Assembly (NCBI GenBank): GCA_032622095.1
Contig: CP136066.1
Location: forward strand, 144,861,559-144,925,558
DNA length: 64,000 nt
Origin: Siphonodentalium dalli
Lineage: Eukaryota > Mollusca > Scaphopoda > Gadilida > Siphonodentaliidae
Reading direction: 5' to 3'
The notes below the pieces were generated by a model, which made no database searches, was not told where the DNA came from, and saw nothing but the letters and a program-made list of their open reading frames with translations. A program made the position numbers and the translations under genes. This document shows positions 55,151 through 64,000 of this stretch, one piece after another. Every line of letters starts with the position of its first letter. Positions within the stretch are counted from its first letter, which is position 1.

Positions 55151-55622
55151 AGGCACGTGAGGCCTTAGTTGTCGAAAATATTCATATTTGTTCCAATCAC
55201 CGTAAACAGAAAAACATTAAAATGCATACAGTTTCGTTCATATATACCATGACCATCGCGTAAACAGCATGTTATCATAAATACTATATTTTACCTAAGC
55301 AAGAGTCTGATTGTGTTACAGAAGACAGCACAATACTACTGGCTAATCACACAAAAATTGCATAAACGCTCTTTATTAGTTCCATATCAGGAATTCACCA
55401 ACAAAGAACGCTCTTTATGTTTACCATCATAATATAAACAAACACCAGAAAAGTAACTTTTTATGCTTTTGTTTACATAACAATGGTCAAAAATATGATA
55501 ATAACATACTGTTTATGCGATATTTCTTGTTTGTATACGGACAAAGTCTGTCTACATTTTTATGTTCTTTCTGTTTGTGGCGGTTTTTGACGGGATACCC
55601 ACCGCCAAGGCCAACCGTACCT
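55151..55622. mobile_element. TTAA-type MITE (AGGCACGTGAGGCC), copy 2, 472 bp
   Basis: Same orientation as copy 1 and nearly identical, lacking 18 bases near 55,594. TTAA at 55,147-55,150 and 55,623-55,626. Confidence 0.8.
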
Positions 55623-55639
55623 TTAATGACACTGCATTG

Positions 55640-56280
55640 CACGTGTCGGGATGAACAGGTTTAGTACATTTACCGATTGGACTAAAAGTCTCAATCAAAA
55701 TACTAACTATATATAGGTTCAATCGTCCGATGAGAATGCGCGTCACCACACAATGTCACTTACGTTAATTTACGCGTATATATATATATAGCCAGTTGTT
55801 TGCATTTTTAAATTTTGGCGACAAAAGTTTTTCCGAACCCGTTTACCACGGCAGGGTGATATAACAGCTCCCTCCCCCGGTTGCCCACGTTCTCGGCAGA
55901 CCGATACATCGGTCCCTACTCCCTAGTTAAATAAACTTTGACATAATCTTGTCACTGTTGCACGTGACTAAACATATCCATGATATGACTAACCGAATGG
56001 TGTTATTTTAAATTGGTAACAGCGTCATCCGAGTCAGAGATGGGACAACAACAATCGAATGGTCTGATTTAAATGAACCAAAGTGGCCATGTCCAAGTGC
56101 AGGATGGAGACACGAATCTTGCACCAACGTTGCCGAAGATTGTTTGTAACCGATTTCCCAATATACCACCATCTTGCATGGTTACTGATTACATTTCGGC
56201 GATCACAATACGAAAATTAACTTTTTCGTAAAAATCATTGGTACAATAATCAACAGAGAACATGCGAACTTGACCAATTT
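55640..56280. other. Unassigned stretch
   Basis: A TA run near 55,775-55,790 and otherwise unique sequence. Confidence 0.3.
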
Positions 56281-56286
56281 ATCTTT

Positions 56287-56356
56287 ACTTGGTCGGCCAA
56301 ACTGGATTGATTTGAGCTGCAACTTGGTCGGCCAAACTGGATTGATTTGAGCTGCA
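56287..56356 (+). repeat. 35-bp perfect tandem duplication
   Basis: Two exact copies of a unit beginning ACTTGGTCGGCCAAACTGG lie about 280 bases upstream of the signal-peptide exon. The unit contains the near-palindrome TTGGTCGGCCAA. Confidence 0.9.
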
Positions 56357-56570
56357 TGGTGGACACGTGATGTCGACCAATCATATTGACTTCGGGTGCG
56401 ATTGTCGACACAAGCTGTTGTGAAAAATGTGATTCCTGTCATAAAGAAAAAACAATCCACTTGTGTTTTAGATATCGATAATATTGACAAAACGGCAGGG
56501 TTTTGGTGACAGGTAATTTCTCCATCAAGTATAGTATGACAGGGTGTGACGTAGGGTGGTAGGTTGGTTT

Positions 56571-56579
56571 CGTATAAGA
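56571..56579 (+). promoter_or_regulatory. TATA box
   Basis: GTATAAGAG lies about 62 bases before ATG 56,634, predicting a start near 56,600 and a leader of about 33 bases. Confidence 0.5.
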
Positions 56580-56633
56580 GGGCATGGTGCCGCGGTTGAG
56601 GTCCATCAGAACGCGAGAGACAAACCAGCAGCA

Positions 56634-56712
56634 ATGAAGACAACACACGTTCTATTCGCTCTTTTCCTGGCAGGAATGCTGCTTCTACATGCTGTAGTTG
56701 CGGACGGAGACA
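56634..56712 (+). CDS. First coding exon of a secreted peptide
   Basis: ATG 56,634 opens MKTTHVLF followed by a strongly hydrophobic core (ALFLAGMLLLHAVVA) and an Ala-x-Ala-type cleavage point before Asp-Gly-Asp. This is a textbook signal peptide of about 23 residues. The reading frame meets a splice-donor-like ACA|GTGAGT at 56,712/56,713, giving a phase-1 exon. The TATA box and short leader support a real promoter. A possible acceptor lies at 60,951. The mature product is unknown: venom-like, antimicrobial or neuropeptide precursors often have this exon layout. It is the best candidate for a host gene in the window. Confidence 0.5.
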
Positions 56713-57642
56713 GTGAGTTATATTTAATATATGTCATTACTTATTTTTGAAATTTCACACGAAGCTTCGTTCAGACAGCTGGAAAAAAATGCAAAGCAAA
56801 TTACCTTGAAGATATTGGCTATCTATTACACAGTTTTGAGTGCACAATTTCTGAATTACAGAATATGTGTCTTCGATTACTTCATCGGCTATTTGAGCTA
56901 TCAAATAACGCGGGTGCGTGGTTGCGTCAATGAGTTTTATGGATAAACGGAAATGGCTCATTCCAGCTCCCAAATTTTGTCTACGTAATTTGGATGAAGG
57001 TATAAGATAGATTGACAAAATTTAATACACGAAATATTGATTTACCGGCTCCACAATTCTGATCTGAAAATGACTTTCCATGGTCACAGCCATTTCCCAG
57101 CTTTAACAATATTTCGCACAGGAATGAAAAAAACCACCCTTTATGTCTAACATATCATGAATAGACTAACACACACGGAGCGCTCTTTTCTGTTCCATGA
57201 CAGCGCACATGGTTGTTGTTGTTGTTTTTTGGTTTTATTTGGGACCCAAACGCTGTGTTCAAAGTTGTATTTTCTGTGACTTCAATGCGTCTTTCTGGAA
57301 CATATAATGCCGTAGAAGGTAGTTCAAATATTTATCGATCTTTTTCGATACCGAAATTTTATTATGTTTTTTTTTTGGAGCGCAAACCGGCATGGGGCTT
57401 TAAGGCTAATTTCGGGCAAATTTCAGTTCTGCAATAACGTATCCAATTAAAGACAGTTCACGTAGTAAACCACCTGATTCACATCGCGTTATAGATGTAA
57501 AAATATACTTAATCCGGCCCACATTACATATTAATTATTATATTAGTGGTGTTTGTTCTTCTTATATGAGTAGTTTGCCTTTATATCCTAACAATCTATA
57601 CACCTCAGCGGCGAAATTTTCCTTGAAAGACTGCCAAATGAC
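56713..57642. other. Putative intron, left part
   Basis: AT-rich with short ORFs and GTT repeats near 57,215. No exon recognised. Confidence 0.3.
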
Positions 57643-57646
57643 TTAA

Positions 57647-58476
57647 CCCTTTCACGACTGGAGCTTCCTGAAATTTTGCGAAAACCCTGTGCCAACAACA
57701 GTGTGTATACGTACCCTACCGCGACAACAGCATAAGTATTATAGTTGATGACTGGGGCATGTTTCCGTATATATGCTTTTTCGCTTAATTGTAATATTTA
57801 GCTTTGCCTAACACTGATTGCCAGACTCGTTCTGATTGGTCGGTATCTTACAGGGCATTGTATAACCCTTGTTAAGCATCGTTCATAAAACTGGCACAGT
57901 TACCTGGCACAATTGTTGATGAATTCTGAGCTATCTATTACACAATATTGAGTAATAATTTTATACAGAATATGTGTCTGTCATTGGTCTTTTGCGCTAA
58001 TTCGAGCGATGAAATGACACGAGTGTTTACACGGTTGATTCTTATAACCCTTCCATAACAGGAGTTTCCTGATTGTTTTCTGGGCCCATGTATTCTCTTA
58101 TATATGGGAGTTTCCCATAGCTGGCCACGCATATATAAGATAATACATTGGCCTAACAATATTTACATTGACATTGTAAGCCAGTGCATTCTCTTATATA
58201 TGCGAGGCTTCCTATATATGGGTGACTGTCATATATAAGAGAATGCACTGGCACAGGATCTTTAGAGATGAGACATGCAGTCGGACTCTTACTTATTGAT
58301 AATGAACATGCACAATATTTTATCTTCCTTTTTTGGTTGATTTAAATTAAATCTAAAATACACGAGAGGTGAATGGGGAAACTCGGTCTTTGAGGCCATC
58401 CTAGAGTTAGCCACCCAAAATATACTTTCATCAGGATCTTTAGCGCTGCCCCAGCTCATCTCCCGCCATGAAAGGG
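57647..58476. mobile_element. TTAA-type element with double hairpin, 830 bp
   Basis: Termini CCCTTTCA and TGAAAGGG, with TTAA at 57,643-57,646 and 58,477-58,480. Internal hairpins at 58,084-58,152 and 58,180-58,252 are of the same type as in the 36.4-kb element, although the outer ends differ. Confidence 0.65.
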
Positions 58477-58689
58477 TTAATTGATTGATATTCTAAGGAA
58501 TGTATAGCGCACAGAGGTGCTATATTGGCTAATTATTCTTAGTTTGAAAGAAATAATTGTTGCTATATATCAGCTACATGTGCCCGACACAGAGCGATAT
58601 TTTTGTATGTGTTAGTCTGTAATAAAAAGATCCTCTGTATCGGGTTTTATAATACTTGAGAGCAATTCTAACTTGTCATCCTCTGACGG

Positions 58690-59000
58690 CTCAAGCCCTT
58701 ATTTAAAAACACTCTGGTAAGTGATGGTAAAAACACTCTGGTATTTACTCTGGTGATTGGATCATGTAATATGATGTCATTTTACCAGGGTGTTACTCTG
58801 GTAACATTTATCTAGTGAATCGGCAGCATATTATTCGCACACATGTAGACGCACCAGTTTATTTTCACTCAAGTGAAATGGGCCCATTTCACCAAGGTAT
58901 TTTACCAGAATATTTTACCAGGATATGTGGTGTTGCTACTAGAGTAATTGTACCAGAGTAATTTACCTCGATATTAAGGTAATTTACCACGATAGTACCG
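58690..59000. repeat. ACTCTGGTAAA-motif cluster
   Basis: ACTCTGGTAA-type words and complements (TTTACCAG) recur every 15-30 bases. Same family as 59,745-59,935 and 61,730-62,330. Confidence 0.55.
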
Positions 59001-59110
59001 GGGTACTTTTTGGAAACCTTAACATTTGAAACAACAGACTGGAAGTCATATGAATGGCACAATGATTTAGCTGACTTATTTATAAGAATATTCTTGTCCC
59101 ATTCGGTTAA

Positions 59111-59603
59111 AGGTACGGTTGGCCTTGGCGGTGGGTATCCTGTGAAAATATTTACACCCGTCAAAAACCGCCACAAACAGAAAGAACATCAAAATGTAGA
59201 CAGACTTTGTCCGTATACAAATAAGAAATATCGCATAAACAGTATGTTATTGTCATCTGTTTGACCATTGTTATGTAAACAAAAGCATAAAAAGTTACTT
59301 TTCTGGTGTTTGTTTATATTGTGATGGTAAACATAAAGAGCGTTCTTTGTTGGTGAATTCCTGATATGGAACTATTAAAGAGCGTTTATGCCATTTGTGT
59401 GTGATTAGCCAGTAGCATTGTGCTGTCTTCTGTAACACAATCAGGCTCTTGCTTGTGTAAATATAGTAGGTCTTTGTGATAACATGCTGTTTACGCGATG
59501 GTCATGGTATATATGAACGAAACTGTATGCGTTTTAATGTTTTTCTGTTTACGGTGATTGGAACAAATATGAATATTTTCGACAACTAAGGCCTCAAGTG
59601 CCT
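59111..59603. mobile_element. TTAA-type MITE (AGGCACGTGAGGCC), copy 3, inverted
   Basis: Reverse orientation relative to copies 1 and 2, 493 bases, flanked by TTAA at 59,107-59,110 and 59,604-59,607. It has a few substitutions relative to copy 1. Confidence 0.8.
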
Positions 59604-59705
59604 TTAAAGTTTGAGTATGGCATCAGGTAAACTTTTTTTTCACCGATTGACGAATACAATAATATTTTATTCTAACAGAAGAGACACAAAATACCTTAAC
59701 TGCGA

Positions 59706-59935
59706 AATGTGCTATTGTGAAATAGAGTTATCGCTCTCCCTGTGAAAATACTCTGGTAAAAGCCAGGTAAACCATGGTTTACGTGGTTCTACCCTAGTAA
59801 AATATGGTACAGTTGGGTAAACAATGATACACTCTGGTAAAAACCATATAAAGTTCATGTAAAAAAGACACGCCCTTGTAAATTGAAAGTAAATGCATGG
59901 TGTACCCCAGTTACATTATACTTTGGTAAATTATG
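59706..59935. repeat. ACTCTGGTAAA-motif repeat with conserved end
   Basis: Begins with the complement of GAGCGATAACTCTATTTCAC found at 11,708 and continues with ACTCTGGTAAA words, so the two loci are ends of one dispersed family. Confidence 0.5.
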
Positions 59936-60097
59936 CTGTATTAACATTACATACAAAACAATAACCAACATGGGAGCCTATCTATATACCATAATTTTTT
60001 ATATTGATTGGACTCCACCTTGCAGAGTTGTTCACGCTTTGGACTTATATAAAACAAACGAACAATAAACACAACCCGACCCACTTTGATTCTTGCC

Positions 60098-60623
60098 CAG
60101 TGTTCGCGCTGCCACTTGCCAAATTTGCCAATGGCAAAAATAATTCACATCTGGTGAAAAATATTTTCATTTGGCAAAAATTTGGCAAGACACTTTTTAA
60201 TTCCTCAAGAAAGTTGAAAAATATTGGTCAATCAATACCATTCGTTTCAGGAAACTCTCATAATATAAAACAATATTAGTGGTGTTTTATAAGGTCTAGG
60301 AAAAGTTAACACCTTTTTTAGATGCGGTTAATCTGATAGCATTAGTATCGATGCGTGGAGGGATTACCCATATTTAGTGTGGCGGTGGTGTTTGGATAGC
60401 TATTCCTCTTGTAATGTGCCCGTCTGATGAAGCAACCCTTCTACAATTTTATTGATCGGTGATTGTTTTATTTTTGTATGATAAACCACAAAATAAGACT
60501 CAATTTCGTAGAAAATTATTCTATCAAGGATAGCATTTGGCATTTCTAACAGAATTTGGCAAAAAATATTTTTATGTGGCAAATTATTTGGCAAAAGTAA
60601 ATTTTGATTCAGCGCGGACCCTG
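60098..60623. mobile_element. hAT-like MITE, about 526 bp
   Basis: Starts CAGTGTTCGCGCT and ends AGCGCGGACCCTG, a hAT-style CAGNG terminal repeat. Subterminal TTTGGCAA words occur at both ends in opposite orientation. The 7-base TCTTGCC occurs at both sides but is offset by three bases at the right, so the target duplication is uncertain. Confidence 0.55.
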
Positions 60624-60951
60624 TAATCTTGCCTCTGCATGGTTGAAATATGTTTTGTAGGATCAGTGTAGACTTAAATCAAGTCTGAACTGCTCCAAAG
60701 ACAAGACACCAGACTTTAGTCGAGAAATACGACTAAGATGCATACTATCATTCCCTTGTATTACTTGTATATTGTTATATGGTATTACCTCTCCTCATTC
60801 GAAATAACACGATGTGTTATTAGCTACCATATAACAACAATACTAGGACATGTAGAACTCAATTATTCACAAAATCCATCGCTGACTGTAGCGCCAGATG
60901 TTGCAGTAACTGACGACTTTTAAAGTAACCCGTTTTTTCTTTTCTTCACAG

Positions 60952-60971
60952 AAATCTATATTGACTAAATA
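60952..60971 (+). other. Possible terminal exon of the secreted-peptide gene
   Basis: A pyrimidine-rich tract ending TTTTCTTCACAG (to 60,951) precedes a short frame that, joined in phase to the exon at 56,634, would stop after seven more codons, giving a product of about 32 residues. Other exons may lie between or beyond. Confidence 0.2.
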
Positions 60972-61720
60972 ACGCAGTTATTAAAGAGAGTAGAATTTTC
61001 CATAAATGATTTTAAAGAGGTGGTACTAGAGTATATCCCGTTTCGCCAAGGTTTTATTAGAGTATAATTTAATCATAAGAATACGGAATATTGTAAAACA
61101 ATTGGCAGACACAGATTTTGCCATTCCGGTTATTTCTCGATAACCTAAATTTCTTGATTACTTTCCCCGCTACAAAAAATTAATGACAGCAGCGCCGAAT
61201 TACCACGCATATACCCCGTGCCTAAAATGTACATGGAAACTGTTCGATACTTCCTACCATTTGACATGAAATTCCGGCATCATGATTCCTTCGGGTCTGA
61301 CTGTATTGACAATAACCATACTAGATGTTAATATTCAGTACAAAAGTAAACAAACAAATCAACAAGATGTAACAAAAACACGGAAATTAAAACTAACAAG
61401 GGTTTGTGCCGCCCGCGGTCGAATATCAATTCCACTTGCGTGATCAGTTGCGATAAGCCAATACAAAACGCTGAATTTCCGACGTGACAAAGTTTTGAGT
61501 GACAGGAGTCTCTTTCAACTTCACGTGTCATTTTCGTCGGAAATAGTCTCAATGTTGTACGCTCGTTATATTTCCAACTTCTACTTTTTGGTGGTTCTCC
61601 TGTGAAATGACGGATTAGTTTATAAGAAATAACCCTTGTTTCGATTAAGGTTTTGAGTTATAACCGAACAGTTTGAAGATAAACTTTCTATAACTGCATT
61701 AAACGAAACAAGAGTTATGT
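60972..61720. other. Unassigned stretch
   Basis: Unique sequence with no convincing ORF or repeat. Confidence 0.3.
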
Positions 61721-61729
61721 CTTAAATAA

Positions 61730-62330
61730 TATGTTACACTATAACTCCATCAAGAATTTACTAGAGTATGTTCTATTTACTTGTGTTTACATGGCTTTCA
61801 CTCATGTATGCCCTGTTTCACCAGTATTTTACCCGAGTAAAGCGTGGTACATCATGCACGTCTTTACTAGGAATTTATACGGGTATAGCATTTGCACATG
61901 GGTTTTACATGGATTTTACCATAGTACATAATTGTTTACCAGGGTTTTTTCAAAGTATAATTTTGTTACACCATGACTCCACGAGAATATACTCGAGTAC
62001 GTCCTGAATTATATTGGTTTACAGGGGTATTACCCATGTATGTTCTGTTTCACCATGACTCCATCATGGTTAACTAGAGTATGTTCTGATTGACTTGGAT
62101 TTACATGGGTCTTACCTGGGCATGTCCTGTTTCGCCAGTATTTTACAAGAATAAAGTGGGGTACACCATGCCTTTACTTGGAATTTACAACAATATATCG
62201 TCTTTACATGGACTTTACATGACTTTACCAGAGTTTATCAATGTTTACCTGAGTTTACCATATTTTAGCAGAGTAGAACCATGTAATCCATGGTTTACCT
62301 GGCTTTTACCAGAATGTTTATTTTACACAT
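61730..62330. repeat. TTTACCAGAGTA-motif array
   Basis: Some 600 bases built from TTTACCAGAGTA, GGTTTTACATGG, CCTGTTTCACCAGTATTTTAC and CATGACTCCA words at irregular 15-30-base spacing; Phe/Tyr/Thr-rich ORFs are artefacts. Confidence 0.6.
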
Positions 62331-62539
62331 TTTTCAAGAATAAATGTATCTCTTAAATAGAATGATACATATGTTACTTTTAATGCTTTCTTCTATGCAT
62401 CTGTTTTTGTTAGCTCGCTATATGAATGCCATGATTCCCGTCCCCATATGAATATGACAGTTGAGAAGATATATTTGTTCAAGTGACTAAATTCGGTCAC
62501 CATTTGTCGAGGATTTGAAATTGTTATGCTAAAAACGAC

Positions 62540-62860
62540 AATTTTGTTATCAATATTAGTACCCCTCCCCCTCAATCCGTGACCCAAACGGCACAAAATG
62601 TGGCGTCTTTAACCCACATGATTTGATCCATCGTTGACGACGCGTGAATGAATTTGGTGGAAATTGAATATATTTTGTTAAGATTTTGGTGCCCCTCCCC
62701 GTGATCCCATCGCATTTATGACTCGAACCGTGCCACTTGTAACATATTTAAACCACACCATTATACTCCTGATAGCATGGAGAATATTATGTATAAGTTT
62801 GGTGGTAATCGACGAATAAAAAAATGCTTATCAAAGTTGCACCGTGCCACGACAGAGGCA
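62540..62860 (-). repeat. Inverted piece of the 38-40-kb array
   Basis: Words GGTGCCCCTCCCC, TTTAAACCACACCATTA and AAGTTTGGTGGTAATCG are complements of the unit words at 38.3-40.1 kb. Confidence 0.5.
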
Positions 62861-63086
62861 TTTCAAAAACTGTTGTTGTTGGATGACTCATCTAACTGAT
62901 TAATGCAAAACTATTGATATTATATATATTTGTCCCCGTGATAATTTTAATGCAAATACGTATGGACATATAATAACTGATGTATATTATGCATTAAAAA
63001 GCCAAATTGCACTCAGAGGTGTATGTATTCCACGGAGAGGCGTCCATTTGCATTGAAAGACCGCGAATAAGTTCTGTCGCAGAGTT

Positions 63087-63240
63087 GCGGCCATATTTGA
63101 TTCATCCAGCTCCCACTCCGCGGTTTTTAAGTGCTACAGGTAAAGTTCTGGAGGTGCATTCCATATCTAGAGCTTTCGAATATTCATGAATTCCATATAT
63201 GGAATGCACCTCCAGAACTTTGATCTGTAGCACTTAAAGT
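63087..63240. mobile_element. Foldback MITE, second family member
   Basis: AAGTTCTGGAGGTGCATTCC pairs with its near-complement at 63,203-63,222 around GAATATTCATGAATTC. Same layout as 8406-8593. Confidence 0.7.
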
Positions 63241-63498
63241 GACGTGAAACACTCTGGTAGGGTAATTAAATAGAAATTGAGAATAATCTTGCTCAAAGTA
63301 GTTATTTTTTACGAATATTAATCCAAATTCCATATCTAGAGCTTTCGAATATTCATGAATTCCATATATGGAATGCACCTCCAGAACTTTGATCTGTAGC
63401 ACTTAAAGTGACGTGAAACACTCTGGTAGGGTAATTAAATAGAAATTGAGAATAATCTTGCTCAAAGTAGTTATTTTTTACGAATATTAATCCAAATT
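63158..63498. repeat. 169-bp tandem duplication
   Basis: 63,158-63,326 is repeated almost exactly at 63,327-63,495, starting at ATTCCATATCTAGAGC. The duplicate cuts through half of the foldback element. Confidence 0.85.
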
Positions 63499-64000
63499 TA
63501 TAACACAAAAGGCCATTTTCATATAGTAATTAAATGAGTTTTAATAGAGAAATAAATTGTGTTAGTTTATCGTCAAAAGTTGCGTCCCGAATCGAGATGT
63601 AAATATTTACAATTGAGCGTAGTTCACACGATCCTTTCTATATATGGAGTGGTATGGTCGATATCTTTGAAATTTTCGGCGATGTTAGTAGAATGCTACA
63701 TTCTCCAGGTTGCCATATCGCATAAGTACTATAAATTATCGATTTCGCGCACCCGAACAAGTCCATAATATGTCTTTAGAGCACAATCCCATGTTTGCAA
63801 TCGTTCCCTGAATTTGTGTAAAGCACACCAATTCCCAAGGCTGGCTAAGGAATAGTTCAACGATTACCCCATTGTTAGGCACACGCAACTCACAACAGAC
63901 AAATAGCACGGGCGCTTCTACGTGGCTTCAATTACCAGAGGCCATAGGGGCACGAACAGCGCTCTGCTTCCCCCAAACATATAATAATTGAAGCTACATT
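63499..64000. other. Unassigned right edge
   Basis: No gene or repeat recognised in the last 500 bases. Confidence 0.3.

Overview
The window looks like nuclear DNA of a marine invertebrate animal. It is AT-rich, full of decayed transposons, minisatellites and hairpin elements, and I see no complete host gene. The only host-like coding signal is a short signal-peptide exon with a TATA box near 56.6 kb. Recognisable proteins all belong to mobile or virus-like elements. The species cannot be named from sequence alone.

Layout. 1-1567: the end of a virus-like Polinton/Maverick-type cassette with three tightly packed ORFs (capsid-associated F54H12.2-like C-terminus, a Cys/His-motif protein, an adenain-type protease). 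It is followed at 1851-2275 by a run of hairpins that includes a textbook histone-type 3' stem-loop and a 92-bp perfect palindrome. 2.3-14.9 kb: SINE pieces, a dead LINE fragment, TTAA-flanked elements, a Helitron-like end and an LTR remnant. 15,177-24,642: a 9.5-kb near-perfect palindrome with arms of about 4.5 and 4.65 kb. It is bounded by a 6-bp direct repeat TGCCGT, begins with AG, and carries the same compact C2H2 zinc-finger gene pair once in each arm. 25.6-36.2 kb: a 5.5-kb LINE lying exactly between two nearly identical 2.36-kb direct repeats. 36.3-43.3 kb: hairpin elements, a long Helitron-like tandem array and a minisatellite. 43.3-51.9 kb: a TTAA element, AT-rich DNA, a foldback element and a degenerate satellite. 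51.9-55.0 kb: a dead Jockey/CR1-type LINE. 55.1-64 kb: TTAA elements, the signal-peptide exon, a hAT-like element and motif-rich repeats.

How it fits together. The main point is the giant palindrome. Its AG terminus, 6-bp target duplication, long inverted arms and compact viral-style gene fit a Polinton-like element whose genome has been mirrored about a TA-flanked foldback element at its axis. I infer a snap-back (defective-genome-like) replication product that was later integrated. A second notable structure is the LINE flanked by 2.36-kb duplications that look like an extremely long target-site duplication. A third is the histone-type stem-loop lying behind virus-like genes where there is no histone gene. 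At least nine elements flanked by TTAA or a one-base variant, with AGG or CCCTT termini, suggest repeated activity of piggyBac-type transposases not encoded here.
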